From Desulfovibrio sp. JC010 (GTDB lineage: Bacteria; Desulfobacterota; Desulfovibrionia; Desulfovibrionales; Desulfovibrionaceae): a stretch of DNA of 64,000 nucleotides. The stretch lies in the NCBI RefSeq assembly GCF_010470675.1, contig NZ_VOIQ01000017.1, positions 39,674 to 103,673 of the forward strand. Direction: 5' to 3'. Positions 16,641 through 25,493 of this stretch are shown here, one piece after another. The position numbers and the translations under genes were made by a program. The notes under the pieces were generated by a model. The model had not been told where the DNA came from. It did not search any database and saw only the letters and a program-made list of their open reading frames with translations. Within the stretch, counting starts at the first letter, position 1; every line of letters starts with the position of its first letter.

Positions 16641-17306
16641 ATGGAGCAGCGTGCCCACTTTATAAAAAAAATGGACGACCTGAAGGTTCAGGTCCTCAGG
16701 ATGTCCAGCATGGCGGAAACCGCCCTGCACAATTCAATAAAAGCTCTCAGTGAATGCAATGCCGAGCTGGCTGAAGATGTCATCATGAACGACATCAAGA
16801 TCAACGAACTTGAATGCGAGCTTGATGAATACAATCTCAGTCTGCTGGCCCTTGACCAGCCCATGGCCCGGGACCTGCGTTTCATTGTCGGTTCCATGCG
16901 TATTGCGAGCAACCTCGAAAGGATTGGCGATCAGGCGGTTAATCTCGCCAATCATACGGTCTTTTTGAGCACCCGTCCTCCGCTGCCGTTCAACCAGCAG
17001 CTGGACCAGATGAGTGCTATTGCACAGGACATGGTCGCCAAGGCGGTCAAGGCTTTTGCTGATGAAGACCATGTCCTTGCTGCCGAAGTCTGCGGCATGG
17101 ATAATGAAGCGGACAGCCTCAATGTCCGGATTCTTAAAGGCCTTATCGAGAATATGGTCTCCGAGACAAGAATTGTTGAGCGCGGTGTGCATCTGATCAT
17201 GGCTGCCGCCAACCTTGAGCGTGTTGCGGATCAGGCCACCAACATTGCCGAGTCAGTTATTTTCATCAGTCAGGGTGTAAACATCAAGCACCAGTGCAAG
17301 GGCTAA
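16641..17306 (+). CDS. phoU: Phosphate signalling protein PhoU
   Basis: A 221-residue all-helical protein with two PhoU repeats, each bearing the acidic metal-binding motif (E/DxxxD): NDIKINELECELDEY ... RDLRFIVGSMRIASNLERIGDQAVNLA in the first, and MDNEADSLNVRILK ... HLIMAAANLERVADQATNIAES in the second. It links the Pst transporter to the PhoR kinase and dampens phosphate uptake. GGAG (16631-16634) lies before the ATG. It is co-transcribed with pstB. Confidence 0.95.
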   Translation: MEQRAHFIKKMDDLKVQVLRMSSMAETALHNSIKALSECNAELAEDVIMNDIKINELECELDEYNLSLLALDQPMARDLRFIVGSMRIASNLERIGDQAVNLANHTVFLSTRPPLPFNQQLDQMSAIAQDMVAKAVKAFADEDHVLAAEVCGMDNEADSLNVRILKGLIENMVSETRIVERGVHLIMAAANLERVADQATNIAESVIFISQGVNIKHQCKG

Positions 17307-17342
17307 ATCCCGCAGTATGTGTTATTAAGATATGTCTCACAG

Positions 17343-17374
17343 AAAGAGCCGGATTTGTTCCGGCTCTTTTTTTT
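17343..17374 (+). terminator. Terminator after pstB-phoU
   Basis: AAAGAGCCGGA pairs with TCCGGCTCTTT across a short loop and continues into a run of T. Confidence 0.92.
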
Positions 17375-17699
17375 GCCTTAAGCATTGAGTGCAAACGATT
17401 TCAGGTGCTGGGGGCATGCTGGATGAGGTTTACATAAGTTCTTTTTTAGGATAGAAGCAGTTCTCTTAATCTCAAGCTGGGAATTTTTATCACCCGCATT
17501 GAAAAGTGCAGATGGATGATTATCTTAATAGGTTGAGAGTATCCCGTAACGGGCATTAGGGACGAAGTACGGCTTTTTAAGCCAACGGACAATCTGGGCA
17601 TCGGCTGCCTCGGAACGCGTGAGCAGGTTGATTCCAATGTACTTATCCCATCATATATGTCGAAATTTTGTCCGAGGACATCGTTGTTGGAGGTAACCC
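17375..17699 (+). promoter_or_regulatory. Long leader region of rpsA
   Basis: There is no credible ORF here. A possible sigma70 promoter is TTTACA (17429-17434), 17 bases, TAGAAG (17452-17457), which would give an mRNA leader of about 240 bases. The leader contains a small hairpin GGCTT/AAGCC near 17572-17584. Ribosomal protein S1 represses its own mRNA in E. coli, so a structured leader is expected, but no homologous element can be named. GGAGG (17690-17694) is the ribosome binding site of rpsA. Confidence 0.45.
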
Positions 17700-19454
17700 A
17701 TGGAAAACAATGAAAACATGAACGCCGAAATGGAAATGGATATGGACTTCGAGGCTGCCCTTGAAGATTATCTTAATGCCGATTTCGGAAATCTGGACGA
17801 AGGCAGCATCGTTGCCGGTGAAGTAGTTAAAGTTGATAAAGACTTCGTTCTCATCGACGTTAACTTCAAATCTGAAGGCCAGATTGCAGTATCTGAATTT
17901 CTGGATGCTGACGGTGAAGTAACTGTTGCAGTTGGTGACAAAGTAGACGTTTTTGTTGCAAACAAAAACGAAAACGAAGGCACCATTCACCTTTCTCGCG
18001 ACAAAGCCAAGCGCATGCAGCTCTTCGACAAGCTCGAAGAAGTGCAGGAAAAAGAAGGCGTTGTCGAAGGCAGAATCATTCGCCGTATCAAAGGTGGTTA
18101 CACCGTTGATCTCGGTGGCGTGGAAGCATTCCTGCCCGGTTCTCACGTTGATCTTCGTCCCGTTCCCGATATGGACGCTCTCGTTGATCAGACTTACGAA
18201 TTCAAGATTCTCAAAATCAACCGTCGCCGCAGCAACGTTATCGTTTCCCGCCGCGTTCTTCTCGAAGAACAGCGCAACGAAATGCGTTCCCAGCTGCTCG
18301 AAACTCTCGAAGAAGAGCAGACCGTTAAAGGTAAAGTCAAAAACATCACCGAATACGGTGTGTTCATTGACCTCGGCGGTCTCGACGGTCTTCTGCATAT
18401 CACAGACATGTCCTGGAAGCGCATCAAGCATCCCAAGGAAATGGTCGCACTCGGTGATGAGCTCGAACTGAAAGTTCTGAACTTCGACAAAGAAGGCCAG
18501 AAAGTTTCTCTCGGCCTCAAGCAGCTCGTTCCCGATCCGTGGGAAGACATCTCCGGCAAATACCCCGAAGGTGCCAAGTACACCGGTAAGGTTACCAACC
18601 TCGCCGACTACGGTGCATTCGTTGAGCTGGAAGCTGGTGTTGAAGGTCTGGTTCACATTTCTGAAATGTCCTGGACCCGCAAGCTCCGTCACCCCTCCCA
18701 GATGGTTCGCGTTGGCGATGAAGTCGACGTAGTTGTTCTGGGTGTGGATCCCGACAAGAAGCGCATCTCCCTCGGTATGAAGCAGGTTAAGCCGAATCCC
18801 TGGGATGTTGTTGCTGAGAAATTCCCCGAAGGTACTATCCTTGAAGGCCAGATCAAGAACATCACCGAATTCGGTGTGTTCATCGGCATCGAAGACGGCA
18901 TTGACGGCCTGATTCACGTTTCCGATATCTCCTGGACCCGCAAGGTTCGCCATCCTTCAGAAGTATACGCAGTGGGTGACTCCGTTCAGGCGAAAGTCCT
19001 CACCGTTGATAAAGAAAACGAGAAGTTCACCCTCGGTGTTAAACAGCTTTCCGAAGACCCCTGGTCTCAGGTACCCAACAAGTACCCCGTTGGCTGCACC
19101 CTTGACGGTCTCGTTACCAACATCACCGACTTCGGCCTCTTCGTAGAAGTTGAAGAAGGTATTGAAGGTCTCGTTCACGTTTCTGAAATCTCCCACAAGA
19201 AGATTAAGAATCCCTCCGAGATGTTCAAAGAAGGCGTTACCATTCAGGCTAAAGTCATCCACGTATCTGCTGATGAGCGTCGCCTCGGCCTCTCCATCAA
19301 GCAGCTCAAGGAAGACACTGAAAAACGTCAGCCCAAAGAATTCCGTTCCGGTCCTGCCGACAGCGGTAACAACACTCTGGGCGAACTGCTGAAACAGAAA
19401 CTTGCTGACGCAGCTGATGCAGCTGCAGCAGAGACTGAGGATGAAGAATCCTAA
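17700..19454 (+). CDS. rpsA: 30S ribosomal protein S1
   Basis: A 584-residue protein with six S1/OB-fold repeats. The repeats begin roughly at residues 35, 120, 207, 292, 379 and 466, with recurring cores such as GVFIDLGGLDGLLHITDMSW, GAFVELEAGVEGLVHISEMSW and GVFIGIEDGIDGLIHVSDISW. Repeats 3-6 are the most alike and bind mRNA; the first two anchor to the ribosome. The N-terminus is acidic and the C-terminal tail is Ala/Glu-rich. Codon choice is strongly biased (GGT, GTT, CTC, AAC), as in highly expressed genes. The 3' end overlaps the sppA start. Confidence 0.97.
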   Translation: MENNENMNAEMEMDMDFEAALEDYLNADFGNLDEGSIVAGEVVKVDKDFVLIDVNFKSEGQIAVSEFLDADGEVTVAVGDKVDVFVANKNENEGTIHLSRDKAKRMQLFDKLEEVQEKEGVVEGRIIRRIKGGYTVDLGGVEAFLPGSHVDLRPVPDMDALVDQTYEFKILKINRRRSNVIVSRRVLLEEQRNEMRSQLLETLEEEQTVKGKVKNITEYGVFIDLGGLDGLLHITDMSWKRIKHPKEMVALGDELELKVLNFDKEGQKVSLGLKQLVPDPWEDISGKYPEGAKYTGKVTNLADYGAFVELEAGVEGLVHISEMSWTRKLRHPSQMVRVGDEVDVVVLGVDPDKKRISLGMKQVKPNPWDVVAEKFPEGTILEGQIKNITEFGVFIGIEDGIDGLIHVSDISWTRKVRHPSEVYAVGDSVQAKVLTVDKENEKFTLGVKQLSEDPWSQVPNKYPVGCTLDGLVTNITDFGLFVEVEEGIEGLVHVSEISHKKIKNPSEMFKEGVTIQAKVIHVSADERRLGLSIKQLKEDTEKRQPKEFRSGPADSGNNTLGELLKQKLADAADAAAAETEDEES

Positions 19455-20322
19455 GAACGGTTTCTCTGTCAGACATCCGTTTCTTTTCGGTTTCAGTCTG
19501 CTATTAATGGCTGTGGCTCTCCTATGGGGAGCCGCAGCCTTTTTTCATGGCAAAGTGGACTTCATGACCGGCGGAAAGATCGGGGTGGTTAATGTACAGG
19601 GAACCATCATAAATTCATTGCCCACGGTGAAATTCCTGCGCGAACTGCGCAAGGATGATTCTGTGAAAGGCGTGCTGCTGCGGATCAATTCCCCCGGCGG
19701 CACCATAGCTCCTTCGCAGGAACTTTATCACGCGGTGAAGCGGTTTGCCGAGGTTAAGCCCATTGTGGCTTCATTCGGCACTGTTGCCGCTTCCGGCGGG
19801 TATTACGTTGCGGCCCCGGCCACCCAGATCATGGCCAGCTCAGGCTCCATTACCGGTTCTATCGGGGTCAAGGCGGAGTATGCAAATTTCCATCAGCTTA
19901 TGGAGAAGGTCGGAGTCAAGCCGATCATCATCACCAGCGGCAGGATGAAGGCCGCCGGGTCCCCTTTCTCTGAACTGACCCCGGAGCAGCGCGAATACCT
20001 GACCAACCTGATTATGGACATGCACAACCAGTTTGTCTCCGACGTGGCGTCCGCGCGCAAGCTGGATCGCGAACAGGTGGAGAAGGTTGCCGACGGCCGG
20101 GCTATTACCGGGCGCGAGGCCAAAGAACTTGGTCTGGTGGACCGCATCGGCGGGTTTGAGGATTCCGTGACCGTGCTCAAGGCTCTCTGCGGTCTTGAAG
20201 GCGAGGTAAAGGTCGTTGAAGGTCCGGAAGAGAAAAAGCCTTTGATCAAAGAGATTCTCGGCTATCTGGGGATTACCCCGGAAGGTGCTGCCATCGGGGA
20301 CGGGTTGATTTTTTCTTACTAG
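19441..20322 (+). CDS. sppA: Signal peptide peptidase SppA, 36K type
   Basis: A 293-residue membrane-anchored serine protease that degrades cleaved signal peptides. One N-terminal helix (about 14-32) is followed by the S49 peptidase domain. The catalytic pair is Ser118 in AASGGYYVA and Lys170 in SGRMKAAGSPF; the 52-residue gap equals that of Bacillus SppA. The length fits the short form rather than the double-domain E. coli form. ATG 19441 lies inside the last codons of rpsA, a 14-base overlap that implies coupled translation; the upstream ATG at 19402 would lie deeper inside rpsA and adds residues unlike the family. Confidence 0.93.
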   Translation: MKNPKNGFSVRHPFLFGFSLLLMAVALLWGAAAFFHGKVDFMTGGKIGVVNVQGTIINSLPTVKFLRELRKDDSVKGVLLRINSPGGTIAPSQELYHAVKRFAEVKPIVASFGTVAASGGYYVAAPATQIMASSGSITGSIGVKAEYANFHQLMEKVGVKPIIITSGRMKAAGSPFSELTPEQREYLTNLIMDMHNQFVSDVASARKLDREQVEKVADGRAITGREAKELGLVDRIGGFEDSVTVLKALCGLEGEVKVVEGPEEKKPLIKEILGYLGITPEGAAIGDGLIFSY

Positions 20323-20345
20323 ATTACAGTTAAAGTGAGGCTTAT

Positions 20346-21683
20346 GTGGCGACCAGATACGACCAGATAGTACGTGAATTTTATGAAGAACAGACAGGGT
20401 TTACTGTCCTGCTCAGTGATGAGCCTTCATTTTACAAGCTGTTGCGCGGCACATTGCATAAGATTCTGGCCATCCGCCGGGACTGTCTGGCCTATTATCA
20501 GGAGCAGGCCCCCTGTCTTAATGAGATAAAGGACAAGGTCGGTGCCGGGCAGCCGGTAATGGTTTTTGTTGAAAGGTTGCTCAAGGGCAGGCCCTCTGCT
20601 GAATTTATTCTTAACATCCGCAGACTGTTTCCCGAAATCAAGGTTGTGGCCCTTACTGACGAGATCAGTCAGGAAGAGCTAATTTTCCTGCATGAACTCG
20701 GGGTCAACAACATCATTACCAAGCCGGTTTCAGTGGATAGTCTGGTCCAGAAACTTGCCTTCACCATTAAGCCGCAGGGCAGGTTGGCCCAGTTGGTGGA
20801 AGCGGGCAAAAAGCTGCTTCGCAAAGGTGATTTGGACAAGGTTTTGCTGGTCAGCGACAAGATTCTGGAGATCAAGCCCGGAAGCCCCGCAGGTCTCATG
20901 CTTCAGGGGGATGCCCAGTCAGGTATGGGCCAGCGCGATGAGGCCCTGAAATCATATCTGCAGGCCCATGAGCAGTCCAAGGTGTTCATGGAACCCATTA
21001 AGAAACTGGCCGATTTCTATAAGGGGAACGATGCCGAGCAGTATCTGCATTACCTGAAAAAACTTGATTCCATCAGTCCCCTTAATACCGAACGCAAATG
21101 CGAAATCGGCAAGGTCCATATTGAACGGGAAGAGCTTGAAGAAGCGGAAACATATTTCGATCAGGCTGTGCGTTGCGCGGTGAAGGAAGCGCACAATTAT
21201 CTTTCGCAGGTAATGAGCGGCATAGCTGAATCTCTTTTTGAGGTGGCCCCGGAAAAAGCCGAAAAATATTATACAAAGCTTTTGCAGGTTAAAGCTTCCA
21301 GCCTCAGCGCGGATGATCTTGAGACCTACAATCGTCTGGGAATAGCTTTGCGTAAGCAGGGCAAGTGGCAGCGGGCCGTGGAAAACTATCAGGCCGCACT
21401 CAAGGTGGCCCCCAATGAACCGGGACTGTTTTATAATATCGGTCTGGCCTACAGTGATGGTAAGGAGTACGCCAGATGTGCCAAGTATTTTAAACGGGCT
21501 GTCCGCGCCGAGGGCATGATTCATAAATCCGCCCCTTCCGTGGGCCGCAATATCGCCGGTATTTTCATCAAGATGGGCATGACTGAAGAAGCACGGGTGG
21601 TTGTTGAGGAAGCCCTTACCGAATTCCCGGATGATGCCAAGTTAAAAGCACTGCTCAAGAAAAGCGATCCGCAGCAGGTCTAG
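20346..21683 (+). CDS. TPR protein with N-terminal pseudo-receiver domain
   Basis: A 445-residue soluble protein. Residues about 18-135 have the length and pattern of a receiver domain, ending in NNIITKPVSVDSLV with the conserved lysine, but the position of the phospho-acceptor aspartate reads VMVFVERLLKG, so it is probably not phosphorylated. From about residue 145 to the end come tetratricopeptide repeats (for example WQRAVENYQAALKVAPNEPGLFYNIGLAY). It is likely an adaptor or assembly protein. Start is GTG 20346 with GTGAGG five bases upstream; the ATG two bases earlier runs into a stop after eight codons. It follows sppA by 23 bases. Confidence 0.85.
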   Translation: MATRYDQIVREFYEEQTGFTVLLSDEPSFYKLLRGTLHKILAIRRDCLAYYQEQAPCLNEIKDKVGAGQPVMVFVERLLKGRPSAEFILNIRRLFPEIKVVALTDEISQEELIFLHELGVNNIITKPVSVDSLVQKLAFTIKPQGRLAQLVEAGKKLLRKGDLDKVLLVSDKILEIKPGSPAGLMLQGDAQSGMGQRDEALKSYLQAHEQSKVFMEPIKKLADFYKGNDAEQYLHYLKKLDSISPLNTERKCEIGKVHIEREELEEAETYFDQAVRCAVKEAHNYLSQVMSGIAESLFEVAPEKAEKYYTKLLQVKASSLSADDLETYNRLGIALRKQGKWQRAVENYQAALKVAPNEPGLFYNIGLAYSDGKEYARCAKYFKRAVRAEGMIHKSAPSVGRNIAGIFIKMGMTEEARVVVEEALTEFPDDAKLKALLKKSDPQQV

Positions 21684-21709
21684 CTTAAATTTTTGTTTCA
21701 GGATTTTTT

Positions 21710-21955
21710 ATGTATTTTTTAGTTACTCTTGTTCTTTGTCTGGTGGTCTTTATGGTTCTTTATGGACGTTATCTGAATATTAGCGGAAGTATCAACCAAC
21801 GCCGTATGCAGGTTGAAAATCTGCGCGATAATGTTGAGTTTAGAGTAAGTAAGCTTAATAAGGGTTCGGCGCAGATAAACCGGGAAATTAACGAGGCTTC
21901 TGCCCGTCTTGATCATTTGAGGGGCAGTTTAAATGATAAAGGGAGCAGCCAATGA
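21710..21955 (+). CDS. Small membrane/coiled-coil protein A, unknown
   Basis: An 81-residue protein with one N-terminal transmembrane helix (about 2-20) and a polar heptad-like remainder (about 30-75, INQRRMQVENLRDNVEF) that should form a coiled coil. I do not recognise a named family. Its stop overlaps the start of the next gene by four bases (ATGA), so the two proteins are translationally coupled, and both share the same architecture. They follow the TPR/pseudo-receiver gene by 26 bases, so a shared complex at the membrane is a reasonable inference. Confidence 0.7.
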   Translation: MYFLVTLVLCLVVFMVLYGRYLNISGSINQRRMQVENLRDNVEFRVSKLNKGSAQINREINEASARLDHLRGSLNDKGSSQ

Positions 21956-22197
21956 TTCCCATGCTCGTTTTTTCCGGGATTATTCTGGTTGCGGCTCTGG
22001 TCATAAACAGAATGCTCAGCGGTTGGCATAACCAGTCCCTTAAGGCCTTGAAAAAAGAAGAAATGTCCCTGCGTGTGCGGCTTGATAAGGTCGGCAATGA
22101 GCAGAAAAAGGCTTTGGTAAAGTTGCGCAGGCTGAAAAATCAGGTCGTCACCTATGAACGTATGGTTGATGATCGGCAGATGAAAAACGGCGAGTAG
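21952..22197 (+). CDS. Small membrane/coiled-coil protein B, unknown
   Basis: An 81-residue protein with an N-terminal hydrophobic helix (IPMLVFSGIILVAALVI) followed by a Lys/Arg/Glu-rich coiled coil (LKALKKEEMSLRVRLDKVG and onward). It has the same length and layout as the gene before it, with which it overlaps by four bases, but little direct sequence similarity. It is the last gene of the transcript, which ends at the terminator 22224-22259. Function unknown; it may form a heteromer with protein A. Confidence 0.7.
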   Translation: MIPMLVFSGIILVAALVINRMLSGWHNQSLKALKKEEMSLRVRLDKVGNEQKKALVKLRRLKNQVVTYERMVDDRQMKNGE

Positions 22198-22223
22198 GTA
22201 TTTTTAGAAAATGAAAAGTTGAG

Positions 22224-22259
22224 CGGCCTGTCTTCGTATGGAAGACAGGCCGTTTTTTT
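22224..22259 (+). terminator. Terminator after the small membrane pair
   Basis: CGGCCTGTCTTC (22224-22235) pairs with GAAGACAGGCCG (22241-22252) and is followed by seven T. It also covers the 3' end of the convergent FecR-RTX gene. Confidence 0.93.
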
Positions 22260-25179
22260 ATGAGACTATCAGGTTTGTACCGAGTGTTAATGATACATCG
22301 GAATCGAAGTTTGCAATTTCTTGGGCTGAATGGGTTGTCCCGGTACCATCCGCATCATAATAAAGTTTGTCTGTGTCTTCCGCGTAGATGAAGTAGGCTC
22401 CGGTGTCGGTAAAGTCGCTGTAAGTGGCAACGCTTGTGAACTGGGCCGATGCGGCAAAATCCCCACTGACGGTGGAGAATGTCAGTTTATCCTCGCCTGA
22501 CTGGAAGTTGGAGATATTGTCACCGTGAACTCCGCCATCGCTGAGGGAGTAGTATTCAAGATTTGAAGCTTGTCCGGTAATGAGGTTGATATTATCTTCT
22601 CCGCCACCGCCTATGATAGTATCGCTGCCGGCACTGGCTCCGGTGATGTTGTCTGTATAATCTGAGCCGATGAGCCTTTCAAAGTTTTTAAACATATCAT
22701 TTCCGCCTCCACCGCTGCTCATGCAGCCAGTGCCGGTGGAGTTGTCGGCGAGGTCGATTGTCACCCCTGTTCCGCCGGATAGACTGGCAAAACTGAGGGT
22801 GTCCAAGCCGTCACCACCGTCAAGCACATCATTACCGAGTCCGCCGTCAATGATATCGTTGCCTTTGTTGCCTTCAAATGTATCTGCTCCATCGCTGCCG
22901 CTGAAAGAATCATGTTGCTCGGTTCCCAGAATTTTTTCAAAGGCGGCGAAAGAGTCATTGATGTAAGTTCCGGTATCGCTGTCTTTTGCTGTTCCTGTTC
23001 CTGACGCAGTCATGGTGATATTTATGCCGTAGTCTGAGCCGACTGTTACAAATCCGTAGCTCAGGGAGTCTGTCCCTTCTCCGCCGTCAAGAACGTTAGC
23101 TCCTGTTCCGCCCATGATGGAATCGTCCCCTGTGCCGCCGTAAATTTTGTCGTCGCCATCGCCTCCGTCCAAGGCGTCTTTGTCTTGGTTTCCGTACAAA
23201 GTATCATCACCGGAACCGCCTTTAATATCATCATTGCCGATTCCGCCCTCGATGTAGTCATCGTTGTCACCACCATCGATTGTGTCATTTCCGCCTTCAC
23301 CGTAGACTGTATCATTCCCGCAGTTGGCGTCGATGGAGTCATCTCCTGCGCCGCCTTTGAGTATATTGACTCCGGTATTGCCTGTGATGGAATCTGCTGC
23401 TGACGAGCCGATCAGGTTTTCAATGTTTTCCAATATGACCTTGTTTACGTTTGCATTGGAATCGGCACTGTCTTTGATATAAACATGGTTGCTGCTCAGT
23501 TCCGCATATACCCAGTACTGGTTGGTGAGGGATTCAAATTGCACCCAGTCCTGTTCGATGCCGCTTCCGCCGCTGACGGTTTCATACGTGCCGTCACTGA
23601 CGAATTCAGCGTTCAGGCCGGGATCAAAAAAGTTAATATTTTCATCCCCTGTGAGGGTATCCTGATGCCCGGTTCCTATCACGCCTTCAATATTGACCAG
23701 CGTATCCTGCCCGTCATCAACCGTGACGATTACTTCCTGTGCGTCGTTTTTTACACTCAGATCTACGGTGACCCCGTGATCCTGTCCGTCAAAAGACGCG
23801 AAGTCCACTTCTCCAGCTGCGCCAGAACCGCCGTCGAGGTAGTTGCTGCCGCCACCGCCTTTGAGCATATCTTCGCCCGCACCGCCGTACAGGGTGTCGT
23901 TATCGCATTGGCCGTAGAGTTCATCATCACCGGATCCGCCATAGAGGGTGTCGGTTCCTTTATTTCCCTCAAGGGTGTCATCACCGGATTCTCCGTACAG
24001 AGTATCATTGCCCAGATCGCCGTAGATGGTATCGCTTGAACTGGCCCCGGTAATGGTGTCGTTGTCTTCAGTCCCTTTGATCAACCCGCTGCCGTGGATA
24101 TCATGGGGGTCGGAGCCGGAGCTTGTGTCGTTGTTGCTTGAACTCTCTTCCTCTGTGACTTCTCCTGTTCCCGTCAAGAGGTCTGTGATCTCTTCCTTCT
24201 CCTTAGGTGTTGGATCCGGCTGCGGTTCTGGAACAACAGTAATAGGCGGTTCGGGGATCTGTACCTGCGGTGGGTTTGTTGGCTGGGGGAGTTGACCCGG
24301 ATTTATTCCTCCGCCGTCTATTTCCCCACCGGGCAGAACACCGCCGGAGCCTTGCAACTCACCGCCTCCGGGAATAACATCACCGGGCAATTCCCCCTGA
24401 GGTTCCCCCGGTTGCTCACCTTGCTGTTCGCCCTGCTGTTCTTCTTCTCCCTGCTGTTCGCCTTGCTGTTCTTCCTGACCCTGCTCCTGCTGCTCATCCT
24501 GCTGCTGTTCATCCTGCTGTTCGTCGTTCTGCTCGTTCTGCTGCTCTTCTTCCTCTTCGCGCTGCTGCTGGATTTCCTGCTCCTGCCTGATGTTGGCCTT
24601 GGCTATGTCGCGGAATTGGTTCAGTTCCTGTGTAGAAAGAGGGCGCGCCGGACCGAGCATACCGGTTCTGGTGACATCCGACATCTGCCCGGAAAAGAGC
24701 TGCTGGAGCTGTCCGGTGGCCTTACTTTGCAGGAGCATGGCCTTACCGGCATGGAGTTGTTCAACTCCGTGCTTTTCGCCGTTACCTGTCACTTCACTAA
24801 GAATAATGGTACCGCGGATACCGATGGTTGCCAGCGGGGAGCCGAGCTTGAAGCGTTCCGGGTTCTGCTCTGCTATTTTACCGGTGACCGTACGGAAAGT
24901 ACCTTCGGCAATGTCGCCCAGAAAGCTGGAGTCCCCGCCATCGGGGTCGTAGACATAGTCATCAAGGGCGATTCGTGAATTTCCGCCCTGTGAAATCAGG
25001 GTGTCGTCAACAAACCGCACTTCGATATTGCCGCCGTCTCCGGTGACAAGCTCTTCTCCCTGATAGATGGGACTTCCCGGTTCAAGGGCGCGCATTCCTG
25101 ATGCGGACTGGGCATAAGCATCACCGGAAACCCCGGTAACTACTCCGATTTCTTGGGCACTGTTTTGTTCGACAGGCAT
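22258..25179 (-). CDS. FecR-domain RTX exoprotein (adhesin-like)
   Basis: A 973-residue acidic protein with no N-terminal signal peptide. Residues about 10-170 contain a FecR domain (GSPIYQGEELVTGDGGNIEVRF ... LGSPLATIGIRGT). Residues about 195-265 are Gln/Glu-rich low-complexity sequence, followed by a Pro-rich linker to about 345. From about 365 come three blocks of RTX calcium-binding nonapeptides (GGxGxDxLx type, for example YGGSGDDELYG, GGDGDDKIYG), interrupted by spacer domains. The C-terminal 90 residues lack RTX and have the hydrophobic end expected of a type I secretion signal. It should be exported by an ABC/HlyD/TolC system, none of which is in the window. Likely a calcium-folded surface or biofilm protein. 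Confidence 0.85.
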   Translation of the reverse strand: MPVEQNSAQEIGVVTGVSGDAYAQSASGMRALEPGSPIYQGEELVTGDGGNIEVRFVDDTLISQGGNSRIALDDYVYDPDGGDSSFLGDIAEGTFRTVTGKIAEQNPERFKLGSPLATIGIRGTIILSEVTGNGEKHGVEQLHAGKAMLLQSKATGQLQQLFSGQMSDVTRTGMLGPARPLSTQELNQFRDIAKANIRQEQEIQQQREEEEEQQNEQNDEQQDEQQQDEQQEQGQEEQQGEQQGEEEQQGEQQGEQPGEPQGELPGDVIPGGGELQGSGGVLPGGEIDGGGINPGQLPQPTNPPQVQIPEPPITVVPEPQPDPTPKEKEEITDLLTGTGEVTEEESSSNNDTSSGSDPHDIHGSGLIKGTEDNDTITGASSSDTIYGDLGNDTLYGESGDDTLEGNKGTDTLYGGSGDDELYGQCDNDTLYGGAGEDMLKGGGGSNYLDGGSGAAGEVDFASFDGQDHGVTVDLSVKNDAQEVIVTVDDGQDTLVNIEGVIGTGHQDTLTGDENINFFDPGLNAEFVSDGTYETVSGGSGIEQDWVQFESLTNQYWVYAELSSNHVYIKDSADSNANVNKVILENIENLIGSSAADSITGNTGVNILKGGAGDDSIDANCGNDTVYGEGGNDTIDGGDNDDYIEGGIGNDDIKGGSGDDTLYGNQDKDALDGGDGDDKIYGGTGDDSIMGGTGANVLDGGEGTDSLSYGFVTVGSDYGINITMTASGTGTAKDSDTGTYINDSFAAFEKILGTEQHDSFSGSDGADTFEGNKGNDIIDGGLGNDVLDGGDGLDTLSFASLSGGTGVTIDLADNSTGTGCMSSGGGGNDMFKNFERLIGSDYTDNITGASAGSDTIIGGGGEDNINLITGQASNLEYYSLSDGGVHGDNISNFQSGEDKLTFSTVSGDFAASAQFTSVATYSDFTDTGAYFIYAEDTDKLYYDADGTGTTHSAQEIANFDSDVSLTLGTNLIVS

Positions 25180-25493
25180 TTCAGCTCCAATAAAGGCAGT
25201 ATTTATATTCAGCTATATGGCGTATATTGATCTTTATAATAATGAAGAGATAGGAACCTATTAAAACATCCATGGCTGCACAGCAAGGATTATCAATAAA
25301 AAGAGGGTGGGAAATAATGCCCCGCTCAGCCCGGATACATGCATTATCGGCAGGGTTAGCGAAAGGGTTAAGGCTGCTTGAAATCAGTGCTGATACCTGA
25401 ATGTATTTTTGTCGCTTGTATTATGACCGTCATATGGTGTACACTTAACTTTGCAGAACTAAATAAAAATTCCCCGGACCTTTGGAGCAGTGC
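25180..25493. other. Intergenic region between divergent RTX and kinase genes
   Basis: These 314 bases contain no credible gene. They include an odd palindrome TATGACCGTCATA (25422-25434), about 60 bases before the kinase start, which is a possible operator. The RTX gene has AGC/GGAGC-like ribosome binding sequence on its strand just upstream of 25179. No clear -35/-10 pair stands out. Confidence 0.4.

Noticed and set aside
17643..18953. Long minus-strand ORF opposite rpsA
   Set aside because: The S1 repeats and strong codon bias produce a long open antisense frame; no start signal.
17800..19300. Repeated segments in rpsA
   Set aside because: They are the six S1 domains of one protein, not a DNA repeat array.
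22258..24200. Repetitive DNA that could be mistaken for CRISPR
   Set aside because: The repeats are RTX calcium-binding nonapeptide codons in frame, with no spacers or cas genes.
24292..24978. Leu/Phe-rich plus-strand ORF
   Set aside because: It is the antisense reading of the Gln/Glu-rich tract in the FecR-RTX gene.
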